Of a stretch of 64,000 nucleotides of DNA, positions 9,417-19,334 are shown one piece after another. The notes beneath the pieces were generated by a model. It searched no databases, had not been told where the DNA came from, and worked only from the letters and a program-made list of their open reading frames with translations. Source of the stretch: DHVE2 group archaeon (GTDB taxonomy: Archaea; Thermoplasmatota; Thermoplasmata; Thermoplasmatales; Aciduliprofundaceae). The translations under genes and the position numbers were made by a program. The stretch is taken from positions 1 through 64,000 of the forward strand of contig JALWRZ010000007.1 in the NCBI GenBank assembly GCA_026993785.1, in the 5' to 3' direction. Numbering within the stretch: position 1 is the stretch's first letter; each line of letters opens with the position of its first letter.

Positions 9417-11234
9417 TTAGAGATATTCATCGAGTTCAAGCTCTTTGAGTTTTTCTTTGGGTATAGTTCCGTCGGCGTTCCATCCACGCAACTCGTAGTA
9501 CCTGGGCAGCATCTCCTTGAGACGTACCACATGGCCCTTGTTAGGCCCTTCAGGCATGGGCTCCTCAGTTAGCCTCTTGGGCAGTGTATCCTCCTCTCTG
9601 GGATTGAGTCCTGCCTTTAGATTGAAAAGGCGCTCGGCGTTCCATATGCGTTCCCCTATCTTCATATAATCCTCAGTAGTTAGATCCCAGCCAAGAGCCG
9701 CATTAAGAAGGTCCCGATAATCATCACCCACCAGTCCAAAGGTGGTGAAGAGACAAAGTCCTGCGGCATCTATCACCGCGGTCAAATCCTGGAATGCAAT
9801 GAGCATCTTCACCTTCTCATCGCTTATGTCATGGGGGTCCATCTTCACTGGATAGCCAAGGATTTCCGGACTTATCATATAAGCTTTTATGTGATCTCCT
9901 CCGCGGTTATCTGTGGCGTAGCCAAGTCCGTGTCCTTCTGCGCCTCTTGGGTCGTAAGCCGGTAGCTCCTGCTTCTTCACCCCCATGAAGTATTCCTCGC
10001 CCCCGTACATCTTCGCCAATCTGTAGCCTCCCTCAGCTAGCTTGTCACCAAACCCCTGGCGATAGGCAATCTTCTCGATATAGTAATGCAGCACTTCAGT
10101 GTTCCCCCAGCGGAATGGCGGGGCATCACCCAGGTCCTCCTGCTTTAGAAGGCCAACATCGTAGAGCTCCATAGCCGTAGCCAAGGTGCCTCCCGTGGAG
10201 ATGGTGTCCATACCCAGATCATCGATTAGATGATTTGCCTCAATAATGCTCGCCAGGTCATTTATGCCGAGATTGGCACCGAGAGCCCAGGTGCTCTCAT
10301 ATTCTGGACCTTCCGTTTCTTCCAGAACGCCAACACGGTTAACTCTACCGCAGCCTATGGGACATGCGTAGCAGGGCTTGTTTCTCTTTAGATACTTGGC
10401 TGCCATGGCCTCGCCGCTCTGTTCCTCCGCATACTCAAACACTCCGCTCCTGAAATTCCTGGTGGGGTATAATCCGTTCTGATTGATGATGTTCACAAGA
10501 ACCGCGGTGCCGTATTTCGGCAAACCACCTCCTGCCACAGGGTCGTTTTTCAACTTATTGGTTTTTTCTTTTACCACGCTTATGAACTTCTGTCTATCTG
10601 CCAGCTCTACTCTGCCTCTGCCCCTTACAATTATGGCCTTTAGATTTTTGCTTCCCATCACGGCGCCTATGCCTCCTCTTCCCGCTGCACGGTGACCGTT
10701 GTTCATTATGGCTGCGAATCTAACCAGGTTCTCTCCTGCAGGACCGATGGATGCAACCTGAGCATGCTTATCTCCGAATTCTTCAATGAGTATCTTCTCG
10801 GTTTCGCTTACTCTCTTGCCCCAAACATGCGATGCATCTTTTATCTCTATCTCCTCATTTCTTATGGAGATATACACAGGCTTCTCGGCTTTTCCCTCCA
10901 CAATCAGCATATCCCAGCCGGCTAGCTTAAGCTCAGCTCCGAAGAAACCGCCGGAGTTGGCCATGGCGATATAGCCAGTCAGGGGACTTTTTGTTATTAC
11001 CATATACCTTCCACCGGTTGGTGCAGCAGTGCCTGTAAGTGGGCCGGTGGTATAAAGAATCTTGTTTTCCGGGCTCAAAGGATCTACCTTTGGATCAATC
11101 TCCTTCAGAAGTACATGTATTCCAAAGCCTCTGGTACCGAGCCATTTCTTGGCCATTTTTTCATCGAATTTCTCCACAGATATCTTGCCCGTGCTTAAAT
11201 TTATTCTTGCTATTTTTCCATGATATCCGTACAT
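9417..11234 (-). CDS. aor: Aldehyde ferredoxin oxidoreductase (tungsten enzyme)
   Basis: GRYMVITKSPLTGYIAMANSGGFFGAELKLAGWD; RAAGRGGIGAVMGSKNLKAI; CYACPIGCGR. Confidence 0.93.
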   Translation of the reverse strand: MYGYHGKIARINLSTGKISVEKFDEKMAKKWLGTRGFGIHVLLKEIDPKVDPLSPENKILYTTGPLTGTAAPTGGRYMVITKSPLTGYIAMANSGGFFGAELKLAGWDMLIVEGKAEKPVYISIRNEEIEIKDASHVWGKRVSETEKILIEEFGDKHAQVASIGPAGENLVRFAAIMNNGHRAAGRGGIGAVMGSKNLKAIIVRGRGRVELADRQKFISVVKEKTNKLKNDPVAGGGLPKYGTAVLVNIINQNGLYPTRNFRSGVFEYAEEQSGEAMAAKYLKRNKPCYACPIGCGRVNRVGVLEETEGPEYESTWALGANLGINDLASIIEANHLIDDLGMDTISTGGTLATAMELYDVGLLKQEDLGDAPPFRWGNTEVLHYYIEKIAYRQGFGDKLAEGGYRLAKMYGGEEYFMGVKKQELPAYDPRGAEGHGLGYATDNRGGDHIKAYMISPEILGYPVKMDPHDISDEKVKMLIAFQDLTAVIDAAGLCLFTTFGLVGDDYRDLLNAALGWDLTTEDYMKIGERIWNAERLFNLKAGLNPREEDTLPKRLTEEPMPEGPNKGHVVRLKEMLPRYYELRGWNADGTIPKEKLKELELDEYL

Positions 11235-11395
11235 CCCATTACCTCCTCGCAGTATGATTTTACCGCATTATTCTATTTAAATTTTTCCAATTTAATATTG
11301 TTATGCTTAAAAAAACATAACGAAATTCGGAAAGTTGAGAAGTATTTATGACCAAATTCATCAAAATAATGGAGATTTTTTTAGGTTTTCGTACT

Positions 11396-12751
11396 TCAGG
11401 CCTCCTTTATTATTTCTTCTAGGATTCTGCGATACTCATCTACCTTTTCTTTGAGAGTTTCTTCCTCTTTTGCCTCAGCGTATATCCGATAAATTGGCTC
11501 CGTGCCTGAGGGTCGTATTAAGATCCACCAGCCATCGTCCATTATTTTCACCCCATCGAGGGTGTTCATCCTCTCTCCCGAGAGTTTTTTCTTTAGCAAG
11601 GAGAGAACTCTTTCCTTCTTCTCCTCGGGACATTTGACACTCAATTTCCTCTGGTAGTAGGAAGGAAGCTCATCTATAAGCTCGCTCATTCTCTTATCCG
11701 TTTTTGCAAGTATCTCCAGCATTTTTGCCACGGCCATGCCACCATCTCTGCAGAACTGCATATCCGGAAATATGAGCCCTCCATTCTCTTCTCCACCAAA
11801 AATAGCATCGAGCTCTATCATCTTTCGAGCAACTATAGGCGCGCCCACCTTGGTATAGACCACATTTCCTCCCGCAGTTTTGACTACCTCCTCAACTGCC
11901 AGTGAAGTGCTTACTGGCGTAACAACGGTACCACCTCCATGCTCCTTTACCACTTCTCTGGCCACCAGCGCAAGGCTCTTATCTCCATGAATAAATCTTC
12001 CCCTTTCATCCACAAAAATAGCACGATCAGCATCTCCATCATGGGCAATTCCTAAATCCGCACCGCTGTCTTTAACCAGAGCTACCAAGTCCCCAAGATT
12101 TTCTTCTTTCGGCTCGCTGGGATGCCCCGGGAAAGTGCCGTCGGGATGGCAGTTAAGGGATATTACTCTGCATCCCAGCTTTTCGAGAAGATAGGGTGTG
12201 GTGAAACTGGCAGCCCCGTTGGCGCAGTCTACAACCACGGTGAAACCTCTTTTTCTTATTTTCTCCGCATCCACCCTTGATATTATCGCATCTAAATACT
12301 CCTCTCTTGCTCCTTCAATCCTGCGATATTCCCCCACCTCTTTCCATGTCACGATTCTAAACTTGCCGGAGAAGAAGATTTCCTCTATCTTCTCCTCTTC
12401 CTCCCGCGGCAGTTCTGTGCCATCACCAGCAATAGCCTTTACCCCGTTGAACTCTGGGGGGTTGTGACTGGCTGTTATGGCGATTCCAAAATCTCCATGA
12501 TTCTTGGTGTAGAACTGAATCGCGGGGGTTGGTGCTATGCCGATATCCCACACATTTATGCCTGAGGCAAGAAGTCCAGATACCACAGCGCTTTTAACCA
12601 TATCCCCGCTTATGCGGGTATCCATTCCCAAAACCACAACACTCTCCTTTTTCAAATAGCTGCCTATGGCAAGTCCTACCTTCGCCAGAAACTCCGGTGT
12701 GAATTCTCTTCCTATCTTGCCCCGTATCCCGTTGGTGCCGAAGAGACGCAT
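11396..12751 (-). CDS. glmM: Phosphoglucosamine/phosphohexomutase
   Basis: MRLFGTNGIRGK start (start moved from ORF 12832); ITASHNPPEFNG; DGDADRAIFVDE; IRPSGTEPIYRIYAEA. Confidence 0.88.
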   Translation of the reverse strand: MRLFGTNGIRGKIGREFTPEFLAKVGLAIGSYLKKESVVVLGMDTRISGDMVKSAVVSGLLASGINVWDIGIAPTPAIQFYTKNHGDFGIAITASHNPPEFNGVKAIAGDGTELPREEEEKIEEIFFSGKFRIVTWKEVGEYRRIEGAREEYLDAIISRVDAEKIRKRGFTVVVDCANGAASFTTPYLLEKLGCRVISLNCHPDGTFPGHPSEPKEENLGDLVALVKDSGADLGIAHDGDADRAIFVDERGRFIHGDKSLALVAREVVKEHGGGTVVTPVSTSLAVEEVVKTAGGNVVYTKVGAPIVARKMIELDAIFGGEENGGLIFPDMQFCRDGGMAVAKMLEILAKTDKRMSELIDELPSYYQRKLSVKCPEEKKERVLSLLKKKLSGERMNTLDGVKIMDDGWWILIRPSGTEPIYRIYAEAKEEETLKEKVDEYRRILEEIIKEA

Positions 12752-12868
12752 AGGGGTATATGGAGGCATCGAAAAAAAATATTTCTCTCCTTCATCATCT
12801 ATCTGCCGTGTCAAAAAGTATATATTCGACAAATCTTTACATTACTAAGAGGTCAAAGGGGTGATTTG

Positions 12869-13183
12869 GTGATTACATACAAATTGGAGGCGGAAATGGA
12901 GCTGATGGAGAGGCATGTAAAGGTTCTCAAGCAGGTAATTTTAAATCAGCCGGTAGGTATAATCAAGCTCTCACAGCTACTCAATATGCCGGAACATAAA
13001 ATAAGATATTCTCTTCGTCTTCTAGAGCAGGAGGGGGTGGTGGAGGCTTCTCCCGCGGGAGCAAGGGCCAAGCCCGAGGCTAAAAAAGTGCTTCTCAGAA
13101 TAAAGAAGACTTTGGAAGAGCTTGAAGAGAAATCGGCAGGAATAAGAAAAGAAATTGAGGAAATAGAAAAGATGGAACTATAG
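12869..13183 (+). CDS. Winged-helix DNA-binding protein with coiled-coil C-terminus
   Basis: QPVGIIKLSQLLNMPEHKIRYSLRLLEQEGVVEASPAGARAK; GTG start likely. Confidence 0.6.
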   Translation: MITYKLEAEMELMERHVKVLKQVILNQPVGIIKLSQLLNMPEHKIRYSLRLLEQEGVVEASPAGARAKPEAKKVLLRIKKTLEELEEKSAGIRKEIEEIEKMEL

Positions 13184-14377
13184 CTCCAAGGTCTCCTCTC
13201 TCTCCGCCCCGTAAGAAACAATTCTTATCTTTACGCCCACATTTTTCTCTATGAACTCCAGATATCTTTTAAATGCCTCATCTTCAAGGCTATCCCAGCC
13301 GTCGAGATATTCGTATATTGGCTCACATTTGTTGAGAAGGGGCGGCGGGTATTCCTTTATCTCATTTCCGCATCGGTATTTGACTGCCACCGGTATCTCC
13401 TTCAACCCCTGCAGCACATCCACCTTTGTGAGGGCTACCTCCTCTATTCCATTGAGGAGTGTGGCATATCTCAAAATGGGTAAATCGAGCCAGCCCACTC
13501 TCCGAGGTCTTCCAGTCGTTGCTCCATACTCATGCCCCTTTTCTCGTAGCTCCTCGGCCATTTTACCCTTAAGCTCTGTGGGAAAAGGACCTTCGCCTAC
13601 TCTAGTGGTGTATGCTTTGGAGACTCCCATAACCTTATCCAGCAATTTAGGAGGTAGCCCCAATCCTGAAAATATTCCAAGGGAATTAGTGTTGGAGGAG
13701 GTAACAAAGGGATAGGTGCCGAAATCCACATCCAGCATAGCTCCCTGTGCGCCTTCAAAAAGCACGCTTTTTCCAGAGGAGATGGCTTTTTGAAGCCAAA
13801 TCTCCACATCTTCCACAGAGTTTCTGAATTCCATAGCAAGGGAATGAAGCATTCTGCTCACTCTCTCTATCTCATCATCCCTCACATCCATATTCCAGAA
13901 TCTGGAAATTAAGCGCAGTTTCTTCTTGAGCTCCTCTCTATTGAAAAGATCTATGATTCTTATACCTATCCTCTTAACTTTAGTCTCGTAGGTGGGGCCT
14001 ATGCCCCTCTTTGTGGTGCCTATATTCCTTATCTTGTCCTCCAGAGCATCCATCTCTCTATGGAGTGGTGTAACCACATGTGCTCTTGAACTTATTACGA
14101 TTCTTGGCTCTATACCCTCATCTTTCAGCTCTTCTAACTCTTTCTTCAGAACTTCTAAGTCTATAACCATCCCGTTGCCTAACACCCCTATCTTGCCCCT
14201 CAAAACACCGCTGGGCACAAGATGGAGCTTGAATTTCTTTCCATGCCAGACAACAGTATGGCCTGCATTGCTTCCACCACAGTACCTGGCTATGATATCA
14301 AAACGCTCCGCAAGATAATCCACAATTTTCCCTTTGCCCTCATCGCCAAATTGCATGCCCATAACCGCAAGATTCAT
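13178..14377 (-). CDS. purA: Adenylosuccinate synthetase
   Basis: GMQFGDEGKGKIVDYLAERFDIIARYCGGSNAGHTV; TTKRGIGPTYETK; GATTGRPRRVGWLD. Confidence 0.95.
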   Translation of the reverse strand: MNLAVMGMQFGDEGKGKIVDYLAERFDIIARYCGGSNAGHTVVWHGKKFKLHLVPSGVLRGKIGVLGNGMVIDLEVLKKELEELKDEGIEPRIVISSRAHVVTPLHREMDALEDKIRNIGTTKRGIGPTYETKVKRIGIRIIDLFNREELKKKLRLISRFWNMDVRDDEIERVSRMLHSLAMEFRNSVEDVEIWLQKAISSGKSVLFEGAQGAMLDVDFGTYPFVTSSNTNSLGIFSGLGLPPKLLDKVMGVSKAYTTRVGEGPFPTELKGKMAEELREKGHEYGATTGRPRRVGWLDLPILRYATLLNGIEEVALTKVDVLQGLKEIPVAVKYRCGNEIKEYPPPLLNKCEPIYEYLDGWDSLEDEAFKRYLEFIEKNVGVKIRIVSYGAEREETLEL

Positions 14378-14421
14378 CTCCTCACCAAATCCAAAAGGAA
14401 AAGATGTATTATAAATTTTTT

Positions 14422-14531
14422 ATACGAAGGGGGCTCCGCCCCCTCTCTACACCCCCATAAAGAAAAGGGGGGGTGTAGAGAGGGGAGAACCTACGGTTCT
14501 CCCTCGTATGGGAACCCGCTGGTGGTTCCCA
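14422..14531. repeat. Nested multi-stem inverted-repeat element in the purA-rps13 divergent intergenic region
   Basis: Perfect stems read directly: GGGGGctccgCCCCC; CCCCTCTCTACACCCCC/GGGGGTGTAGAGAGGGG (17 bp); GAGAACCtacGGTTCTC; GGGAACCcgctggtGGTTCCC; outer ATACGAaGGG/CCCTCGTAT. Confidence 0.85.
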
Positions 14532-14597
14532 TTGAGGAAAATTGATATATATGGGAATGTGTTTAGGGAGCCTTAGCATATAAAAGCATAGAAGGCG

Positions 14598-15050
14598 ATG
14601 AATATGGCGGAGTTCAAGTATATCGTTAGGATTGCGGATACGGATCTTGACGGAAATAGGCCCGTGATATATGCCATACAGGGCATAAAGGGTATAGGTT
14701 ATAGGGTAGCGGAGGGCATAGTTAAGAGAATGGGGGTGAATCCCCGGGAGAAAATAGGAAACTTGAGTGATGAGGATATTGAAAAGATAAGGAAGGTTAT
14801 TGAGGAAGATTTAGAAGAGATACTTCCTTCCTGGATGAGAAATCACCGCAAGGATTTCTTCACCGGTGAGGATAATCATATTCTCTCCACAGACTTGGAT
14901 TTGCAGAAGCAGGATGATATTAATAGGCTCAGGAGAATCAAATGCTACCGCGGTATAAGGCATGAGAAGGGGCTGCCCGTCAGAGGGCAGAGAACTCGCT
15001 CCAATGGAAGAAGAGGACTCGCTGTCGGAGTAGTTAGGAGAAAGAGGTGA
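14598..15050 (+). CDS. rps13: 30S ribosomal protein S13
   Basis: [34 protein letters not shown]...[23 protein letters not shown]. Confidence 0.97.
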   Translation: MNMAEFKYIVRIADTDLDGNRPVIYAIQGIKGIGYRVAEGIVKRMGVNPREKIGNLSDEDIEKIRKVIEEDLEEILPSWMRNHRKDFFTGEDNHILSTDLDLQKQDDINRLRRIKCYRGIRHEKGLPVRGQRTRSNGRRGLAVGVVRRKR

Positions 15051-15054
15051 GCAA

Positions 15055-15636
15055 ATGGGTGACCCCCGTTTTCATAGGAAAACATACGAGACGCCACGAC
15101 ATCCCTGGGAAGCAGAGAGAATAAAGGAAGAGTGGGAGCTGAAGAAGAAATATGGATTGAAAAATAAGAGAGAGATCTGGAAAGCCAAATCGATTCTGCG
15201 CAACTTCCGAGGTCAGGCAAGGAATCTGCAGGCAAGGTTAAGGTATGGAGATCCCCAGGCGGAAAAACAACAGAAGCAGCTCTTCACCAAGCTTATAAGG
15301 CTTGGAATTCTTGAGGAAAGCAATGCCACACTGGATGCCATTCTCTCACTAACAGTGGAGGATATTCTGAGGAGGAGACTTCAGACTGTGGTTTATCTTA
15401 AGGGCCTGGCAAGAACTCCCAGACAGGCCCGGCAGTTCATAGTTCATGGTCACATTGCAATAAATGGGAGGAGAGTTACCATTCCAGGCTATCTTGTGAG
15501 GAGAGACGAGGAAAATGCCATAGATTATTATGAGCACTCTCCTCTGGCCAACGAGATGCATCCCATGCGACCGCAGGTTGTAGAGGGAGCCGAGGAAGCT
15601 GCCCCACAGGTTGCCCAAGAAGGAGGAGGTGAATGA
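15055..15636 (+). CDS. rps4: 30S ribosomal protein S4
   Basis: [26 protein letters not shown]...; S4 domain [23 protein letters not shown]. Confidence 0.97.
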   Translation: MGDPRFHRKTYETPRHPWEAERIKEEWELKKKYGLKNKREIWKAKSILRNFRGQARNLQARLRYGDPQAEKQQKQLFTKLIRLGILEESNATLDAILSLTVEDILRRRLQTVVYLKGLARTPRQARQFIVHGHIAINGRRVTIPGYLVRRDEENAIDYYEHSPLANEMHPMRPQVVEGAEEAAPQVAQEGGGE

Positions 15637-15638
15637 AA

Positions 15639-16025
15639 ATGGCCCTGAAAGTCAGTGTGGTGCATATTTACTCCTCACATAATGATACCATAATCACGGC
15701 TACGGATATAACTGGTGCGGAAACCTTTGCCAAGGCCTCCGGTGGTATGGTTGTCAAGGCTGATAGGGAGGAAGCATCACCTTATGCGGCAATGAAGGCC
15801 GCTGAGATGGTGGCCGAGCAGCTCAAGGATAAGGAGATACAGGACATAATTGTGAAGGTTCGTGCCCCTGGTGGCAACAGGAGCTTGAGTCCCGGTCCAG
15901 GTGCGCAGGCAGCAATAAGAGCGCTGGCCCGAGCAGGTATGAGGATCCTGCGCATTGAGGATGTTACGCCTATACCCCACGATACCACCAGAAAGCCCGG
16001 AGGCAAGAGGGGGAGGAGAGTCTAA
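15639..16025 (+). CDS. rps11: 30S ribosomal protein S11
   Basis: [23 protein letters not shown]...[21 protein letters not shown]. Confidence 0.97.
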   Translation: MALKVSVVHIYSSHNDTIITATDITGAETFAKASGGMVVKADREEASPYAAMKAAEMVAEQLKDKEIQDIIVKVRAPGGNRSLSPGPGAQAAIRALARAGMRILRIEDVTPIPHDTTRKPGGKRGRRV

Positions 16026-16847
16026 ATGGAATTAAAGATTCTGGAGCTTGAAGACAGATACATTAGATTTGAAATAAAGGGGATAACCCCGGCTATAGCG
16101 AATGCTCTGAGAAGGACTTTGATCAACGATATTCCAAAGCTTGCCATCCACAAGGTGATTTTCCATCACGGACAGATCAGGGATATGGAGGGCCATGTTT
16201 ACGATTCTTCCACTCCGCTTTTCGATGAGATTATAGCACATCGCCTCGGGCTCATACCCCTGCCCACGGATTTGAATATGAAGTTCCGGGATGAGTGCGA
16301 TCATCCCCCGGATGAGGGTTGTCCGCTCTGCACGGTGACATATACCCTCAACAAGCATGGTCCTGCTACGGTGTATTCTGGAGATCTGATTCCTGTAGGG
16401 GATGAGAAATTCAAGCCTGTGGATCCCCTGATCCCCATAGTGAAGCTGAAGGAAAATCAGGCAATTCTCCTGGAGGCTGAGGCCATTCTTGGCACGGGGA
16501 AGCAGCATGCCAAATGGCAGGTTACCAGCGGTGTGGCCTACAAGTACCACAGGGAGATAAAGGTGAAGAAGAAGGAGAGCGAGCTCTGGGAAAAGGTCAA
16601 GGAAGCCTGCCCCAAAAATGTGCTGTATGAGGACGATGAGGAGATAGTTTTCACAGATGATACAAACTGCAAGGCCCTGGCTGAGATCCTCTCCTTTGAA
16701 AATCCTGAGATTGTGGAGGATGATTCCTGGTTCATATTCCAGTTTGAAACCGATGGAAGTTTAAGTGCGAAGGATACCCTAGGTTACGCGCTCAAAAGGC
16801 TCAAGGAAAGGTTCTCGCATCTCAGAGAGAGCGCATCTCTTAGTTAA
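16026..16847 (+). CDS. rpoD: DNA-directed RNA polymerase subunit D
   Basis: [31 protein letters not shown]...[16 protein letters not shown]. Confidence 0.96.
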   Translation: MELKILELEDRYIRFEIKGITPAIANALRRTLINDIPKLAIHKVIFHHGQIRDMEGHVYDSSTPLFDEIIAHRLGLIPLPTDLNMKFRDECDHPPDEGCPLCTVTYTLNKHGPATVYSGDLIPVGDEKFKPVDPLIPIVKLKENQAILLEAEAILGTGKQHAKWQVTSGVAYKYHREIKVKKKESELWEKVKEACPKNVLYEDDEEIVFTDDTNCKALAEILSFENPEIVEDDSWFIFQFETDGSLSAKDTLGYALKRLKERFSHLRESASLS

Positions 16848-16898
16848 TTTTAGGTAAAGAAAAAAGGATATATTGGGGATGCGCATGGAAGCAGCGAG

Positions 16899-18683
16899 AT
16901 GAAAGATTCCATGCTCTCTTTGGATATTTACGCCTGGCTTAAGGAGAACAGGGATAAAATTGAGGGAGGATTTATAAAGAAAATTTATCAGCTCGATGAG
17001 AATTCCTTTCTTCTCAAAATCTATAAAGAGGAGACGAGATCCCTTTACATCAACTTGGGGGGCTGGATATATTTCGATGAGAGAGAGACGCCGTTAGAGC
17101 CGAGCATGTTCGTGATGTTCCTACGAAAAAGATTTGGAGGCAAGAGAATAGCGCGATTTGAGCAACTAAATTTTGATCGCATAGTTAAGTTTGAGGTAGA
17201 TGATGGATACACCTTAATTTTTGAGCTATTTTCGGATGGTAATGTTATCGTTGTTAAGGACGGGATAATTGAAAGGGCGTATCGGGAGAGGGAGTGGAGA
17301 CATCGCACTCTGATGAGAGGAGAGGAATATGTGCCACCACCGCAGCCCCATAATCCACTGGAGGAAGATGTATGCAGAGTGATCCGCGAAAGCTCCAGAG
17401 ACCTCGTGAGGACCCTTGCCCTGGAATTTAATCTGGGAAAATATGCAGAGGAAGTATGCAAAAGAGCCAATGTGGAGAAGAGCAAGAGAAAATTGAGCAA
17501 GGAGGAGTGTGAAAGAGTGAGGAGAGCCATCGTGGAGCTCTTCGTGTTTCAGGGAGGATATATTTACGAGGATTTCTTTTCCCCCTTTCCTCTTAAAGAT
17601 AGGGAGCCAAAGAAAGTTTTTTCCACGTTCAACGAAGCTCTAAAAGAGTATAATAAAAAAGGGATTGAGAAAGAGAGCCCCGAACTTGCCAAGCTAAGGA
17701 GGATGATTGAAGAGCAGAAAAAGCTCGTGGAGGAATTCAGAAAAGAGGAGGAGAGGGCCCGGAGAATTGGAGATCTTATCTACGCTCATTTCACCGATGT
17801 CCAGACACTTCTGGACAAGGCGAAGAAGGGCGAAATAGATTACGATAGAAAAAATAAGAAGCTCAGGATATCGCTGGAAGGTAAGGAAATCTCGTTAGAT
17901 GTGGAGAAGAGTGTGGGAGAGAACGCCTCGGATTATTATGAGAGAGCAAAGAAGATGAGAGAGAAGGTTAAAGGCGCCTTGGAGGCCATAAAGAAAAGTG
18001 AGATGAAGATAGAGGAGCTCAAAAAGAGGGAGAAGAGGGAGGAGAGAAAGAAGATTTCTAAAAGACGCAGGTTCTGGTTTGAGAAATACCGCTGGTTCAT
18101 AACCTCTGAAGGAATAATAGTGATCGCAGGAAGAGATGTTAAAACCAATGAAGAGGTAGTGAAAAAGCACCTTGGGAACAAGGATCTCTATATGCATGCG
18201 GATCTGCACGGTGCACCCAGCGTGGTTATTAAATCAGAAGGACGAGAAATCGGAGAGAAAAGCATATGGGAGGCAGCTCAGTTTGCCGTTAGCATGTCCA
18301 AGGCTTGGAACGCGGGATTCGGCAATATGGCGGCCTACTGGGTATATCCCTCTCAGGTAAGCAAAATGGGAGAGAGTGGAGAGTATGTGGCTCGTGGGGC
18401 ATGGGTGGTGCATGGGAAGAGAAACTACGTGCATCATGTTCCCCTTCGTCTTGCCGTGGGCGAAATAGAGTACCAGGGAACCAAGCTTGTGATGTGCGGT
18501 GCAGTGGATTCCGTGATCTCCAGAGCTTTGAAATACATAGTTATAGAGCCAGGGGATCTGAGCAAAAATGATTTCGCCAAAAAAATTGCGAGGGCCTTTG
18601 GGATAAGTGTAGAAGAGGCCCTAAGAATTTTACCCCCTGGGGGAGTAAGAATAGTTGAAAAAAAAGGTCTCGATATTGATTGA
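16899..18683 (+). CDS. rqcH: NFACT/RqcH (Rqc2-NEMF family) ribosome quality-control protein homologue
   Basis: FVMFLRKRFGGKRIARFEQLNFDRIVKFEV; central coiled coil; KNKDLYMHADLHGAPSVVIK-like NFACT-R region (GNKDLYMHADLHGAPSVVIKS); VVHGKRNYVHHVPLRLAVG. Confidence 0.9.
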   Translation: MKDSMLSLDIYAWLKENRDKIEGGFIKKIYQLDENSFLLKIYKEETRSLYINLGGWIYFDERETPLEPSMFVMFLRKRFGGKRIARFEQLNFDRIVKFEVDDGYTLIFELFSDGNVIVVKDGIIERAYREREWRHRTLMRGEEYVPPPQPHNPLEEDVCRVIRESSRDLVRTLALEFNLGKYAEEVCKRANVEKSKRKLSKEECERVRRAIVELFVFQGGYIYEDFFSPFPLKDREPKKVFSTFNEALKEYNKKGIEKESPELAKLRRMIEEQKKLVEEFRKEEERARRIGDLIYAHFTDVQTLLDKAKKGEIDYDRKNKKLRISLEGKEISLDVEKSVGENASDYYERAKKMREKVKGALEAIKKSEMKIEELKKREKREERKKISKRRRFWFEKYRWFITSEGIIVIAGRDVKTNEEVVKKHLGNKDLYMHADLHGAPSVVIKSEGREIGEKSIWEAAQFAVSMSKAWNAGFGNMAAYWVYPSQVSKMGESGEYVARGAWVVHGKRNYVHHVPLRLAVGEIEYQGTKLVMCGAVDSVISRALKYIVIEPGDLSKNDFAKKIARAFGISVEEALRILPPGGVRIVEKKGLDID

Positions 18684-18699
18684 AACGATAAATTTAAAT

Positions 18700-18710
18700 A
18701 CGAAAATCGT
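18700..18710. promoter_or_regulatory. Candidate autoregulatory Lrp operator ACGAAAATCGT
   Basis: Inside larger AACGAT...ATCGTT inverted repeat immediately upstream of the Lrp gene; reverse complement of the 19248 site. Confidence 0.5.
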
Positions 18711-18727
18711 TATTCTACATACGAAAG

Positions 18728-19240
18728 GTGATAATGATGGGAGCTCCAAAATGCAGTCTTATTGAGAGATGGAAACTGCTTGACAAGACTCTCAGACCGG
18801 TAGATGATTTAGATCTCGCGATACTCTGCGCCCTGAGGGAAAATGCGAGAATATCGAATCTCGAGCTAGCCAAAATGCTGGGCATAAGCGAGGCCACTGT
18901 TAGGCGGAGAATTAAAATTATGGAAGAGAAGGGCATAATAAGAGGCTATGCTGCTCTAATCAATTGCTATGGGGTGGAGAACAGCGTTAAGGCATTTATC
19001 TATCTCAAGGTAGATAGAAAACACATAGATGAGGTGGCAAACAAATTGAAGGAGGAGAACAGGCTTATTACTCTTTACCGAATTCTCGGAGACTATGATC
19101 TCCTCTGTGAGTGTTTATTCCTGAGCATGCAGGAGCTTCAGGATTTTGTGGACAATAAACTGGGAATGGAGGGAATAATTTCTTCGGTAACGCATGTGGT
19201 GGCAAGTGCCTATAAGCCCTGCGAGTGGGTGGGCATCTAA
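18728..19240 (+). CDS. Lrp/AsnC-family regulator
   Basis: LDLAILCALRENARISNLELAKMLGISEATVRRRIKIMEEKGIIRGYAALIN. Confidence 0.92.
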   Translation: MIMMGAPKCSLIERWKLLDKTLRPVDDLDLAILCALRENARISNLELAKMLGISEATVRRRIKIMEEKGIIRGYAALINCYGVENSVKAFIYLKVDRKHIDEVANKLKEENRLITLYRILGDYDLLCECLFLSMQELQDFVDNKLGMEGIISSVTHVVASAYKPCEWVGI

Positions 19241-19247
19241 TGTCATG

Positions 19248-19291
19248 ACGATTTTCGTTATTTTATAACGATATTTTTCATTTTAAAACGA
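19248..19291. promoter_or_regulatory. Candidate Lrp operator array upstream of Mrp-Mbh operon
   Basis: ACGATTTTCGT at 19248-19258, then ACGA at 19268 and 19288: exact 20-bp phasing, ending next to an AT-rich TATA-like stretch (AACATATATGC). Confidence 0.55.
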
Positions 19292-19334
19292 AAAACATAT
19301 ATGCTTGTATGAAATTCTCCTAATTGGTGATGAT

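Noticed and set aside
12752-12832. N-terminal extension of glmM
   Set aside because: MRLFGTNGIRGK at 12751 is the family start; the extension reads through a promoter-like AT-rich stretch
14422-14531. CRISPR array interpretation of the repeated stems
   Set aside because: No direct repeats with spacers; stems are different inverted repeats in one unit
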